NCBI GenBank assembly: GCA_003168265.1
Contig: PMSV01000023.1
Location: 186,001 to 250,000 of the forward strand
DNA: 64,000 nucleotides
DNA from: Chitinophagaceae bacterium
GTDB lineage: Bacteria > Bacteroidota > Bacteroidia > Chitinophagales > Chitinophagaceae
Direction: 5' to 3'
Made by a program: the position numbers and the translations under genes. Positions 8,797-18,505 of this stretch are shown here, piece by piece. Under the pieces are notes generated by a model, which worked only from the letters and a program-made list of their open reading frames with translations, was not told the origin of the DNA and searched no databases. Numbering within the stretch: the stretch's first letter is position 1; each line of letters starts with the position of its first letter.

Positions 8797-11382
8797 ATGA
8801 GACAAATGACCAAACAACTCCTTCTCTTAAGCTTATTCAGTATTTGTGTAATCAAATTAATTGCACAGAATAAAACTAAAGAAGCTTCTTCATCATCAGC
8901 CGACACCACCAAAAAAGCTTCAAAAACCAGTGTGGCAGATAAAGTAAAAGGCAACATAAAAATGGAAGGCCTGCTAACCCTATACCAGGATACTTCCACA
9001 GGAAGCGTACAACTCTATATCCGTAAAGACCAGTTGGGCAAAGAATTTATTTATCAAAGTTGTTCACTTGGCGGGCCTGCGCAGCTTTTTCTTAACCAGA
9101 ATATGATCCGTGTCAGTTGGGTATTTAAAATAAAAAAGACATTTGACCGGATTGAATTCTCCCAGGAAAATACAAATTTCTACTACGACCCCGCGAATGC
9201 AGTGAGTAAAGCCGCTGGTGTAGATGAAAGTGAAGCTGTATTCTATGCAGATAAAATAGCTGCAGAAGATTCAACCGGTTATCTTATTGAAGCCGATGGG
9301 CTTTTCTTAAGTGAAAAGTTAGATCCCATTAAACCCAATTTCCCGCCCAATATTCCTCCTTCTGCCGTTTTTAATTTAGGGAATCTCAATGTGGCGAAAT
9401 CGAAATATGATAAAATCCGATCATTTCCCAAGAATACAGATGTTATTGTGGAATTGGCATTTGATAACCCTGTACCTTTTAACCAGGGAGGAAAGGACAT
9501 AACTGATGCGCGTTATAACCGTATTCGTTTCCAGCATTCATTCCTGGAAATGCCGGTGAACGATTACCAGCCCCGTTTTGATGACCCAAGGGTTGGTTAT
9601 TTTATTGAGGAAATTGACGATCAGACAAATAAAACTTCCACCCCCTTCCATGACCTGATCGATCGCTGGTACCTGAAGAAAAAAGATCCCACGGCGACGC
9701 TCAGTGAACCTGTGGAACCCATTGTCTGGTGGGTAGAAAATACAACCCCTGTTGAACTCAGGCAAGTTATAGTGGATGCCGGTTTAAAATGGAATGAAGC
9801 GTTTGAAAAAGCGGGATTTAAGAACGCTATTGTCATGAAAATTATGCCCGATACTGCTACCTGGGATCCTGCCGATATGAGATACAATGTGATCCGATGG
9901 GTGCCTACAGACCTGGGATATGCGATAGGGCAACACCTGGTCAATCCAAAAACCGGGCAAATATTGGGGGCAAACATTACAATTGACTGGCATTTTTTAT
10001 CTGGTGTTTCCAGGGAAGAAGATCTTTTTGCCAAAGATGAAAACCTGAATAATAGCGCCGACCCGATTCAGGCCATGATGAGCTATCTTCCCAAACAACT
10101 GGTCTGGAAGAATTGTACTTATGCAAAGGAATCAAAAATGCAGTTTGCGACCGGGCAAACCGCACTTGAAGTTGAAGGAGCCGGGGAGCATGAGATGGGT
10201 GTATTGCAAAAGGAATTTTTTACAGAGCTCATCCTGCATGAAATGGGCCATACACTGGGGTTGAACCATAATATGAAGGCAAGCCAAATGTTGAGCCCTG
10301 CAGAATTGAAAGATAAATCCATAACAAGTGAATTAGGAGTGATGGGTTCCGTGATGGATTATAGCATGGTAAATTTATCACTCGACAGCAGCAGGCGGGG
10401 AAATTATTATACTATACGACCCGGGCCTTACGATAAGTGGGCCATTGAATACGGATATACGGAATGTAATCCGGCGGAAGAAAAGGCAGTTTTGAATAAG
10501 ATCTTGAGCAGGAGCAATGATCCTAAATTGACTTTTGGAAATGACGCGGATATCGTTAACCCTGGATCGGGCATCGACCCTAGGGTGATGGTTTGGGATA
10601 TGAGTAATGATATGGTCACATATGCTACGGAGCGCTTCAAACTGATGAATAACCTGATGGGTAAATTGAAGGATAAATATATTAAGCCAGGTCATTCCTA
10701 CTCGGAGATGTATTCTCGTTATTATATGCTAAACTATCAAAGATTCGATATGGCCAGATCGTTGAGCCGTTATATCGGAGGGGTGTACGTAGACAGAAGT
10801 TTCCCTGAGCAAAAATCACCCAATAAACCTTTTACGCCCGTTTCTGTGGATTACCAGAAAAAAGCTCTTGGCGTAATCAGTAAGTATATTTTTGCTCCCA
10901 ACGCTTTTAGCGCCGACGCCTATTTATATCCTTACCTGCAATGGCAGCGGAGAGGATTTGAATTTTTTGGATTAACGGAGGATCCCAAACCACAGAACCT
11001 GGCACTGGCCTATCAACAAAACCTGCTTGCCTATATTCTACATCCGGTAACCATGCAGCGGATCATTACCAGCAGCCTTTATGGAAATACTTATTCCGCA
11101 GCAGATGTCCTGAGTGACCTCAGCAGTGCAATTTTTAATGAGGACATTAAGACCAATGTTAATTTATACAGGCAAAACCTGCAAACGGAATTTGTAAAGC
11201 GACTCGCTGCCATCGTTACCACGCCAGTCAGCGCTTATGATTATTCTTCAGTCGCAGCGGCATTCAACGCGTTGAAAAAAATAAAATTACTATTGTCCAC
11301 CGCAGTCTCTCAGAATGAACAAACAAAGGCGCATCGTGCCAACCTGAATTTTCTAATAGATAAAGCACTAGTAGTAAAATAG
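8797..11382 (+). CDS. Secreted zinc metalloprotease (DUF5117/DUF5118 type)
   Basis: This is a secreted or periplasmic metzincin-like protease of about 861 residues. The N-terminus is a signal peptide ending near VIKLIAQ. The region after it (DUF5118- and DUF5117-like, about residues 40-330) includes the dense conserved block DARYNRIRFQHSF. The zinc site is HEMGHTLGLNHN, matching HExxHxxGxxH with the first His about residue 481; the following SVMDYSMVN resembles a Met-turn. The C-terminal third is DUF4953-like. The frame opens at a TTG at 8758, but the ATG at 8797 directly precedes the basic-plus-hydrophobic signal sequence, so I prefer it. It stands alone and ends in a strong intrinsic terminator. 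Natural substrates are not known. Confidence 0.9.
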   Translation: MRQMTKQLLLLSLFSICVIKLIAQNKTKEASSSSADTTKKASKTSVADKVKGNIKMEGLLTLYQDTSTGSVQLYIRKDQLGKEFIYQSCSLGGPAQLFLNQNMIRVSWVFKIKKTFDRIEFSQENTNFYYDPANAVSKAAGVDESEAVFYADKIAAEDSTGYLIEADGLFLSEKLDPIKPNFPPNIPPSAVFNLGNLNVAKSKYDKIRSFPKNTDVIVELAFDNPVPFNQGGKDITDARYNRIRFQHSFLEMPVNDYQPRFDDPRVGYFIEEIDDQTNKTSTPFHDLIDRWYLKKKDPTATLSEPVEPIVWWVENTTPVELRQVIVDAGLKWNEAFEKAGFKNAIVMKIMPDTATWDPADMRYNVIRWVPTDLGYAIGQHLVNPKTGQILGANITIDWHFLSGVSREEDLFAKDENLNNSADPIQAMMSYLPKQLVWKNCTYAKESKMQFATGQTALEVEGAGEHEMGVLQKEFFTELILHEMGHTLGLNHNMKASQMLSPAELKDKSITSELGVMGSVMDYSMVNLSLDSSRRGNYYTIRPGPYDKWAIEYGYTECNPAEEKAVLNKILSRSNDPKLTFGNDADIVNPGSGIDPRVMVWDMSNDMVTYATERFKLMNNLMGKLKDKYIKPGHSYSEMYSRYYMLNYQRFDMARSLSRYIGGVYVDRSFPEQKSPNKPFTPVSVDYQKKALGVISKYIFAPNAFSADAYLYPYLQWQRRGFEFFGLTEDPKPQNLALAYQQNLLAYILHPVTMQRIITSSLYGNTYSAADVLSDLSSAIFNEDIKTNVNLYRQNLQTEFVKRLAAIVTTPVSAYDYSSVAAAFNALKKIKLLLSTAVSQNEQTKAHRANLNFLIDKALVVK

Positions 11383-11406
11383 GTAAGAATTTGTGAATGG
11401 CAAAAG

Positions 11407-11438
11407 CGTCCTGTATTCAATATACAGGGCGTTTTTTT
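11407..11438 (+). terminator. Intrinsic terminator after the metalloprotease gene
   Basis: A stem of about ten base pairs (CGTCCTGTAT pairing with ATACAGGGCG, one G-T pair) encloses a five-base loop and is followed by seven T residues (11432-11438). It begins about 24 bp after the metalloprotease stop codon. Confidence 0.85.
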
Positions 11439-11637
11439 ATTTATCAAGCTTGAGCAAATAGGTTACATGCAGGAACAAGCATCTCGTGGCTAATGCAAGA
11501 TTTCGGACCGCTTTAATGAAGCTATTTTTCCTCTTGGTTTCTCTTCTCGTCTTTGAATTCGTGCTGACCAAGCTCAAATGTATATGGTGGCAAATCAATC
11601 GCCTTTTCCAGTTTAACATTATTCAGGGAAAAAAATA

Positions 11638-11670
11638 TTTGGTTTGCAATACAAACTACATGTATGTTTG
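11638..11670 (+). promoter_or_regulatory. Bacteroidota-type promoter for the membrane protein / regulator pair
   Basis: TATGTTTG at 11663-11670 is an exact TAnnTTTG minus-7 box. TTTG at 11638-11641, 21 bp before it, or TTTG at 11643-11646, can serve as the minus-33 element. The predicted transcript begins about 17 nt before the ATG at 11694. The bases around the box form an imperfect inverted repeat (CAAACTACATGTATGTTTG), which could be an operator for the winged-helix regulator encoded two genes on; that last point is inference. Confidence 0.55.
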
Positions 11671-11693
11671 TAACCTAATTAAAAACAGCGCAA

Positions 11694-12266
11694 ATGGAAG
11701 CAATAGAAAATGAAATGGACCCTTTACAGGGTTTGCAGAAGATTTCAGAAGTTATCAGTAAGACAAAAGAGAACATAAGAGAACAAAGCTTTTGTTTCTT
11801 ATTATGGGGATGGCTGATTGCCATAGCAAGTTTTTCATTTTTTATTTTGCATAGTTATACATCCTTCTCACTTTATTTCTTACCGTTCCCAATTTTAGCG
11901 ATAAGCGGTATAATAGCAACTATCTACTACTATAATGGTAAACGATACGCTTCTGAAACATATCTTGGCTATTATCTTAGAATACTATGGCTGGTATTGG
12001 GCCTCGGTTTTATATTGATAGTATTTATTAATGTGGTGGAGAAATACCCCCCATTTACCTATACGATATTAATCAGCGGAATGGGGACCTTGGTTTCCGG
12101 ATTGGTATTACGCTTCAGACCGCTCATCATAGGTGGGATCATATTTCTGCTTTTTTCTGTTGCGAGCATATTTGTTACCGATAGTATGAAACCGCTTTTG
12201 CAGGGGATTGCAGTCATAGCGGGTTATCTTATCCCGGGGTATTTACTTAAATATTCAAAATCATAA
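11694..12266 (+). CDS. Multi-pass membrane protein of unknown function
   Basis: This 190-residue protein has a short acidic cytoplasmic-looking N-terminus with an amphipathic helix (residues 1-30), then about five or six hydrophobic segments that fill the rest. I recognise no enzymatic motif. It is followed after 10 bp by a winged-helix regulator gene and is preceded by a good promoter box, so the two genes form an operon. In Bacteroidota such small membrane proteins often sit beside regulators of this type, which suggests a regulated membrane or stress function. The start is set by the ATG 24 bp after the minus-7 box. Confidence 0.7.
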   Translation: MEAIENEMDPLQGLQKISEVISKTKENIREQSFCFLLWGWLIAIASFSFFILHSYTSFSLYFLPFPILAISGIIATIYYYNGKRYASETYLGYYLRILWLVLGLGFILIVFINVVEKYPPFTYTILISGMGTLVSGLVLRFRPLIIGGIIFLLFSVASIFVTDSMKPLLQGIAVIAGYLIPGYLLKYSKS

Positions 12267-12276
12267 TCAGGAATTG

Positions 12277-12561
12277 ATGTATAATGAATTGGACCCTGTT
12301 TTAAACACACCTGTTCGCCTGGCCATTGTTTCTGCTCTGTTTAAAATGAAACGGGCAGATTTTAATTATTTGATGGAAATGACAAACACGACCCAGGGAA
12401 ATTTAAGCCATCAGATAAAAAAACTGAATGAAGCGGAATATATAGAAGTATTGAAAACATTTAAGGGCAACTACCCTCATACCATATGTAAATTGACAGC
12501 AAAAGGAAGGAAGGCTTTTGAAAAATATGTAGAAGACATCAAAAAATATTTACACTTATGA
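12277..12561 (+). CDS. Winged-helix transcriptional regulator (HTH_27 / MarR-ArsR-like)
   Basis: This 94-residue protein is a single winged-helix DNA-binding domain. The recognition region is TQGNLSHQIKKLNEAEYIEV, and the wing and C-terminal helix follow in KLTAKGRKAFEKYVEDI. This matches the small transcriptional regulators of the HTH_27 family, which bind as dimers and often control a neighbouring membrane protein. A TTG lies one codon upstream, but the ATG at 12277 with AGGAA before it is preferred. It is the second gene of an operon and may autoregulate the promoter at 11638-11670. No ligand-binding domain is present. Confidence 0.85.
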   Translation: MYNELDPVLNTPVRLAIVSALFKMKRADFNYLMEMTNTTQGNLSHQIKKLNEAEYIEVLKTFKGNYPHTICKLTAKGRKAFEKYVEDIKKYLHL

Positions 12562-12750
12562 CAAAAGCGAGGTTCGCGGGTCAATAAAGCGGATATAGCA
12601 GGCAGTTTAAATATGCATCTATTTTATTTAGCTCAATCACAAAACCATTTTGGGGTGAAAAAGACAATCTTTATTACTGGACAAATATCACGAATACCAG
12701 GCAGAAACAACCATAGCAAATCACATCATTAATACACTTAAAATACATTT

Positions 12751-13458
12751 ATGGCATCAGCACTTGGCGATACGCTTTATTTACCTTACAACAGGCACCA
12801 TGGGCCTCATCCTGGGATAGCCGCTGTGATATATTTTTTGTTATTTATTGCAAGTATTTTTTCATTTTCAATTTTATCACACGGTTCAGAATTCCCCAGG
12901 CCTCTTGAAGCATTGGTGAAAGTGCAACAAACACTGCTTCAGTTCCCGGATGCTGTCAGGATTAGTGCGCTTTTTCAGTTCGCTTCTGCAATCCCGATCG
13001 GGATTTTTACTGCTGCTATAACCAGCAGACTTAGCTTTTTGGGAGTCAATGTTACTGGCGTAAGCATTGCTTTGTTTGGTGGGATGGCAGCTTCGTTGTT
13101 ATTCATGCTCTCAGGTCTTTGCGGTTGGGTATTATCTGAACCCGGAATTGCAAATGATTTGAATGTAATGCATGCTATACAACTATTTGGATTTGCTTGC
13201 GGAGGAGTCGCTTTTACTGTTGCGCTGGGCTTGCTGATGGCGGGAATATCTGTCCCTTGTCTTTTTGGTAGCTATGCACCCAGGTGGCTAGCATGGGTTG
13301 GCCTTATTTTGGCAATGATAGCCTTAATAGCTACGTTTAGCCTAATATTCCCCGAACTTGTCTGGTTGCTTCCTATTGTACGTTTTCCATCTTTTATATG
13401 GATGATAGGTATTGGGTTTACTTTAATAAAGAAAAGACCTGAGCCGAAAACTGTATAA
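12751..13458 (+). CDS. DUF4386-like integral membrane protein
   Basis: This is a 235-residue protein with about six transmembrane segments. The arrangement of helices, the short loops and the sequence around IRISALFQFASAIPIGIF resemble the DUF4386 membrane family, whose function is not known. The N-terminal 20 residues are polar and His-rich (YNRHHGPHPG). It is preceded by 189 bp without a clear promoter and is followed on the opposite strand by a broken permease gene. The DUF4386 assignment is from memory of the family pattern and is moderate. Confidence 0.65.
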   Translation: MASALGDTLYLPYNRHHGPHPGIAAVIYFLLFIASIFSFSILSHGSEFPRPLEALVKVQQTLLQFPDAVRISALFQFASAIPIGIFTAAITSRLSFLGVNVTGVSIALFGGMAASLLFMLSGLCGWVLSEPGIANDLNVMHAIQLFGFACGGVAFTVALGLLMAGISVPCLFGSYAPRWLAWVGLILAMIALIATFSLIFPELVWLLPIVRFPSFIWMIGIGFTLIKKRPEPKTV

Positions 13459-13495
13459 GCATAATTTTATAAATAAGTTTCGGTCACTAGTGGTC

Positions 13496-13933
13496 TCACT
13501 CCCTTTTCAAGCTATCCACAGGGTTAGCCAATGCCGCCTTTATAGCCCTGAAACCAATAGTCCCGATGGCAATTATCAACGCCGTCATACCCGAGATCAA
13601 AAACATCCACCAGCCCATCTCAATGCGATAGGCAAAATTTTCTAACCATTGGTGCATCACGATCCCTGTCAAGGGGATGGCAATCGTCATCGCTATAACG
13701 ACCAGCCCCAAAAGATTTTTAGATAAAAGCACCGCCACCTGCGAGGCGCTCGCACCCAGAACTTTCCGGATCCCGATTTCCTTGGTGCGTTGTTCCGTGG
13801 TAAAAGTGACCAGCCCGAATAGACCAGGACTAGCGATCAGGATAGCCAGCACTGCAAAAAGACTGAATAGCTGACCCGTTTTTTGCTCAAAATCTGTTTG
13901 CAATAAAGCATTGAATTCAAATGATTTCTTCAT
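13496..13933 (-). pseudogene. C-terminal fragment of a MacB/FtsX-family ABC permease
   Basis: The 145 residues match only the last part of a MacB/FtsX-type permease: a helix, the conserved RTKEIGIRKVLGAS motif, two more membrane helices and the ending AALANPVDSLK. The intact relative encoded at 34296-36704 ends with the same order of elements (RSKEIGIRKVLGAE ... AALANPVKSLR). About 650 residues of N-terminal sequence, including the first helix and the periplasmic MacB domain, are absent, and nothing similar is visible between 13934 and 14110. It is most simply the remains of a deleted permease gene. The frame itself is intact, so a short product is possible. Confidence 0.7.
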
Positions 13934-14113
13934 AAGCGGGCATGATTGGTTTGGGTCTTAAGGGCTAAATTGACTCAGGGCAAGTAGATCAGCAGGCTTT
14001 CGAATTGAAATTAACGTGTATCATAGTCTGAATTAAATTGATTTCAGAAGCAGGAAGATTCAAACCCTGAAGAAATTTATCTGATTTTGGCTATGAAGTA
14101 TGCGCAGTGCCCA

Positions 14114-16579
14114 TCATTCAGCCTTCCTCCCAATCTTAACCCCCGCCACCGCGATCAGCAGGAAAACTATTATGCTTGCCACTATCTGTATGATCCTCCC
14201 TATATAAAAAGATTCCGGATGGAACTCGAACCGGATCGAATGACTCCCTGACGGGATCACCAGCCCGCGAAGAACGAAATTGGTACGTATTATCGGCGCT
14301 TCATTATTGTCTATATAAGCATGCCATCCCCTATTATAATAGACCTCGCTAAAGACGGCAAAACGCGGTGACGCCGTCCTGGAGCTATAGACCATCTCAT
14401 CATTATCGTTTTTTTCTAACCACACGGTATCACTGATGCTGCCCGCCCCAACCGCCGCCGCAGCCCTGTCTCCCGCGAACAAAACCGCGCTATCCCTTAC
14501 ATCAAAATCGTTCAGCCCATCCATCACCGCCTTGGCGTCAGCCTCATACCGAATGCCGCGGACAAGCCAAACTGCTCCCAGTGCCCCTGGATTCAGAGCC
14601 GCCGAATCCCTGCCGGAATTGGTAGGCAGAAGTAAATATTTGGTATTGAGCATATCCAGCACCGGCTGGCAATTGGGATATTTATAAAGTTGGTTTTCGA
14701 TCAGATCCTGGTAGATGCTCAGTTTAGCCGGGTTATATCCCGTAATATCCAGGTGAAAATAAGGGGTCGAACTGGTATTGGTAATATTGCCGATACCCTC
14801 TCGAAGATCGAAGACCCGGTAATAAGATTTATCCGCCATGACCTGCTGATCGGCGGGTGTAGGTTGAAAAGGGGTCTGAGCATCCTCCTCATCGGTATAT
14901 TTATCGTTGTTCAGGTACTGGCTGTCGACGCTGATCAGATCGATAAAGGCTAAAGCGCCAATTACTCCAATGGCCAGCAAGGGCTTGATCCGTCCTTTGA
15001 TCAATAAAAATCCGGTTCCGGCTGCCAGAACTATAAAAGCCACGCTACGGAAAATGCTGCCTAAAAACATGGCCTGTCTATCTTCCCGAAGTGCATGAAC
15101 AAAACTGTGAACATATTCCTGTACCTGAGCCGGAGCGGATGAAACCTGTTGCAGCAATTTGCGGTCTCCATCTCCGGTATAGTCCAGGCTTATATAAACC
15201 AAAAAAAGCACAACGAAGACGCCGCCAACAAGATAAAGGCCTTTCTTATACTGTTCCCAGGCTATTGCCCGTTCATCAGCTTTGAGCCCAATCAGTTTAT
15301 TAAGTGTAAGTGCGGCAAGCATCACCAGCATCAGGGTAGGAACCACAATGATCACACTCGGCGCGCGGAATTTATTGTAACCGGGAAGTACCTTCAGCAG
15401 AAAACCATTGAACCCTGCAAAATAGCTACCCCAGCTCATCAGGATGGTAAAGATCGCAGCCGTAAGAATCCACCATTTGTGCTTGCCGTCGAGAAGAAAA
15501 AAGCCAAGCAAGGCGAAAAGGCAAATCACAGATCCGGCATATGCGGGGCCCGCTGTGGTACCGATCCCTCCCCAGTAGCTGCGAATAAACTGGGAAAGCT
15601 GCTGGCCTAATTGGGCCGGCATGCTCTGGATAGCCGTCATTGTTTTGGAATCATCTGCCGTGATCTGGCCATCCACATCGCTACCGCCGAAGATCTTTGG
15701 AACGATCAGGGTAAAGGTTTCCGTTTTAAAGGAGCTATAGGAAAGAGCATAGTCCTGGCTCAGCCCGGTTTTAGTAACCGAGCCGCCCGGAGCCGCAAGC
15801 TCACTCCCACTGCGTAAAGAAGCCTTTGAATAATCAAGAGTCGTAAGGGTCACTACGGCATTGCAGGCAACACCCACCAAACCTGCAAAGACTCCCAAAA
15901 CTGAAACGATAATTATATGCCGAAAGTCCTTTTCCTTAATCCAACGTATAAGATAGGCCACACTCATAAATGCGGCCGCGATCAACCCATAGTAGGTGAT
16001 CTGTGGGTGGTTGGCCCCAATAAAAAGAGCCGTAAAGACCGCGAGAGCGGCTGTTCCCAGCCAGTATTTCTTCTCAAAAAGCCAGATCAGGGAAGCAAGA
16101 AAAGCGGGCATCGTTGCAATCGCCTGCATCTTCGTCGCATGTCCGACAGCGAGAATTGAAGGATTATAGGTAGAATAGGCATAGGCCAGGCCCGTCGCGA
16201 TCGCGGCATAAGGATTAATACGCAGGGCAATGGCCAGAATATAAAAACAAATCGAAGCAAGGAAAAACAGGGCAGCCGGGTTCGGCAGCCCAAGAGTCAG
16301 CACCCTATAGACCAGGGTTTGAGGTGAAAAAGACGGAGCCTCCATGGCAATCTGGTAAGCCGGCATTCCACTAAAGAGGCCCTCCGTCCAGAGGGGGAAA
16401 TGACCATGTGCTGCCTTGTATTGGAAAGAATTCTCCGCCATCGCCCTCCAACCCGCAGTATCGTTCGGCGCAAGTGTCTTGCCGTCAAAAAGCGGTTTGC
16501 AGTAGACAATAGCCACCAACAGGAATACCACAACTGCGATGGCATGGGGGAGCAGCGCTCGTAACCAGGATTTTTGCAT
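14114..16579 (-). CDS. YfhO family multi-pass membrane protein
   Basis: This is an 821-residue inner-membrane protein with many hydrophobic segments in its first 550 residues and two more at the C-terminus, around a hydrophilic C-terminal domain. The architecture and motifs such as NDTAGWRAMAEN near the N-terminus and the W-H-A-Y-I-D-N segment (RGWHAYIDNNEAPI) near the end are typical of YfhO proteins. These are distant relatives of GT-C glycosyltransferases that modify cell-wall or surface polymers in Firmicutes; the Bacteroidota role is not established. It lies 34 bp downstream of the phosphoglucomutase gene, so the two are probably co-transcribed, which fits a link to sugar-polymer metabolism. 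Confidence 0.88.
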   Translation of the reverse strand: MQKSWLRALLPHAIAVVVFLLVAIVYCKPLFDGKTLAPNDTAGWRAMAENSFQYKAAHGHFPLWTEGLFSGMPAYQIAMEAPSFSPQTLVYRVLTLGLPNPAALFFLASICFYILAIALRINPYAAIATGLAYAYSTYNPSILAVGHATKMQAIATMPAFLASLIWLFEKKYWLGTAALAVFTALFIGANHPQITYYGLIAAAFMSVAYLIRWIKEKDFRHIIIVSVLGVFAGLVGVACNAVVTLTTLDYSKASLRSGSELAAPGGSVTKTGLSQDYALSYSSFKTETFTLIVPKIFGGSDVDGQITADDSKTMTAIQSMPAQLGQQLSQFIRSYWGGIGTTAGPAYAGSVICLFALLGFFLLDGKHKWWILTAAIFTILMSWGSYFAGFNGFLLKVLPGYNKFRAPSVIIVVPTLMLVMLAALTLNKLIGLKADERAIAWEQYKKGLYLVGGVFVVLFLVYISLDYTGDGDRKLLQQVSSAPAQVQEYVHSFVHALREDRQAMFLGSIFRSVAFIVLAAGTGFLLIKGRIKPLLAIGVIGALAFIDLISVDSQYLNNDKYTDEEDAQTPFQPTPADQQVMADKSYYRVFDLREGIGNITNTSSTPYFHLDITGYNPAKLSIYQDLIENQLYKYPNCQPVLDMLNTKYLLLPTNSGRDSAALNPGALGAVWLVRGIRYEADAKAVMDGLNDFDVRDSAVLFAGDRAAAAVGAGSISDTVWLEKNDNDEMVYSSRTASPRFAVFSEVYYNRGWHAYIDNNEAPIIRTNFVLRGLVIPSGSHSIRFEFHPESFYIGRIIQIVASIIVFLLIAVAGVKIGRKAE

Positions 16580-16613
16580 AGGAGCAATATTACTAAATCC
16601 CTCTAATATATTC

Positions 16614-18254
16614 CTACTTCAGCGCCGCGTCAACAATTCCCTGCGCCTCCTTCTGTATCCTGCGCAATTGTTCCTCTCCTGAAAAACTCTCTGCATAGAT
16701 CTTATATACATCCTCAGTTCCCGAAGGCCGGGCTGCGAACCATCCATTTCCTGAACTCAGCTTCAATCCCCCGATCGACGCACCGTTTCCGGGCGCCTTA
16801 GTAATGACAGAAATTATCTTTTCGCCCGCCAACTCTTTTTGATTGATTTTTTCAGGAGAAAGTTTGCCAAGCAATTCTTTCTGGGCCGGAGTGGCAGCAG
16901 CATCGACACGATCATAAAAAGACTCGCCGAGCTCAGCGCTGAGTTCTTTATGAATCTCACCGGGATCTTTTTTCATAGTCGCGGTGATCTCAGCCGCAAG
17001 TAAGGCCGCGATCATCCCATCCTTATCCGTTGTCCAAACCTCCCCGTTCCTTCGAAGAAAAGAAGCGCCTGCGCTTTCTTCGCCACAAAAACCAATCGAT
17101 CCATCAAGCAATCCATCCGAGAACCATTTAAAGCCGACTGGAACTTCATACAGTTTTCGGTTTATCTTATTTGCAACCCTATCGATCATCTGGCTACTCA
17201 CGACAGTTTTCCCAATCATTGCCCTTCTAGCCCATTCAGGACGATTTTGAAAGAGATAAAAAATCATAACCGAGAGATAGTGATTCGGAGGCAGCAGCCC
17301 TTCTTTTTTAGTGACAATGCCATGGCGGTCATAATCCGTATCGCAGGCCATCGAAATATCAAATCGGTCCTTTAATGCCAATAGATTTTTCATTGCATAA
17401 GGCGATGAAGGATCCATCCTTATCTGCCCGTCCCAATCAACGGGCATAAAGCGAAAAGTCGGATCAACAGTGCTATTAACCACTGTCAGCTTTAAACCAT
17501 ATCGTTCAGCGATCGGCTCCCAATAATGAATGCCTGCGCCGCCCAATGGATCCACACCTATATTGATTCCCGCATTATGGATCGCATCCATATCAATCAC
17601 GCTACCCAGGTCCTTCACATAATTATTCAAATAATCGTAGCGTTTTGTGCCCGGTTCCCGCAAGGCTTTTTCATAAGACATCCTTTTAACCCCCCTAAGT
17701 GAATTAGAAAGAAATTCATTAGCTTTTTCACCGATCCACCTGGTCACATCTGTTGAAGCGGGTCCTCCATTTGGCGGATTGTATTTAAAGCCGCCATCCC
17801 CCGGCGGATTATGAGAAGGCGTGATAACGATCCCATCAGCCAAACCCGTTTTCTGGTTTTTGTTATGAGACAGAATGGCATGGGAGATCGAAGGGGTAGG
17901 CACATACTCACCACCTTCAGAGATCATCGTTTCTATCCCATTTGCCGCCAGCACCTCCAGGGCGCTTGCAAATGCCGGAACCGACAATGCATGGGTGTCC
18001 ATTCCGATGAACAGAGGCCCATCTGTTTTTAGCTCTTTTCGATAAAGGCAAATCGCCTGAGTGATAGCAACTATATGCCATTCATTAAAAGAATTTTTTA
18101 AGGAAGAACCACGATGTCCCGAAGTGCCGAAGGAAACCTTTTGCTCTACCACTGAAGGGTCCGGTATTCCTGTATAATATGCCGAGACAAGTCCCGGAAC
18201 ATTCACCAGCATCTCCGGCTCAGCAGGTTTACCTGCATAAGGGCTAATATTCAT
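16614..18254 (-). CDS. pgm: Phosphoglucomutase, alpha-D-glucose specific
   Basis: This enzyme of 546 residues interconverts glucose 1-phosphate and glucose 6-phosphate (EC 5.4.2.2) in the cytoplasm. The N-terminal FGTSGHRGS motif (residues about 42-50), the phosphoserine loop TPSHNPPGDGG with Ser about 147, the metal-binding CDTDYDRHG with three Asp residues about 305-309, the sugar-binding GEESAGASF loop and the C-terminal phosphate-binding RPSGTEDVYK are all present. The pattern and length fit the alpha-D-glucose-phosphate-specific family. It supplies glucose 1-phosphate for glycogen and nucleotide-sugar synthesis and probably shares a transcript with the YfhO gene 34 bp downstream. Confidence 0.95.
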   Translation of the reverse strand: MNISPYAGKPAEPEMLVNVPGLVSAYYTGIPDPSVVEQKVSFGTSGHRGSSLKNSFNEWHIVAITQAICLYRKELKTDGPLFIGMDTHALSVPAFASALEVLAANGIETMISEGGEYVPTPSISHAILSHNKNQKTGLADGIVITPSHNPPGDGGFKYNPPNGGPASTDVTRWIGEKANEFLSNSLRGVKRMSYEKALREPGTKRYDYLNNYVKDLGSVIDMDAIHNAGINIGVDPLGGAGIHYWEPIAERYGLKLTVVNSTVDPTFRFMPVDWDGQIRMDPSSPYAMKNLLALKDRFDISMACDTDYDRHGIVTKKEGLLPPNHYLSVMIFYLFQNRPEWARRAMIGKTVVSSQMIDRVANKINRKLYEVPVGFKWFSDGLLDGSIGFCGEESAGASFLRRNGEVWTTDKDGMIAALLAAEITATMKKDPGEIHKELSAELGESFYDRVDAAATPAQKELLGKLSPEKINQKELAGEKIISVITKAPGNGASIGGLKLSSGNGWFAARPSGTEDVYKIYAESFSGEEQLRRIQKEAQGIVDAALK

Positions 18255-18505
18255 GATATTTTTCAGGTATATATCAAAGGCCGTGCCCCATAAAAAGCCT
18301 GCGCAAAAAATTCCCGAAAACCTGTTGACATTTTTTCTCAGGTAGATTATTCACGCGGCCTTATTCTTAAACCGAGGCAGGTTCAAGGCATTCCTGTAAA
18401 TTAAAATAGGAAGCCTACTATCTGGAAAATTCTTGTTTTTCCTAAACCTCAGTTTTTTAATCCGGTAGTTCTTATAAATTCTATCCGCCTTGATTGCCAG
18501 AATCC

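Noticed and set aside
11486-11713. Plus-strand frame with a hydrophobic stretch (MKLFFLLVSLLVFEF) between the terminator and the next promoter
   Set aside because: It runs across the promoter box at 11638-11670 and into the next gene, has no RBS, and a competing frame of equal length lies on the other strand.
12558-12587. A 9-codon frame starting in an ATGA overlap after the winged-helix regulator
   Set aside because: It is too short to be meaningful, although it could be the start of a lost third gene of the operon.
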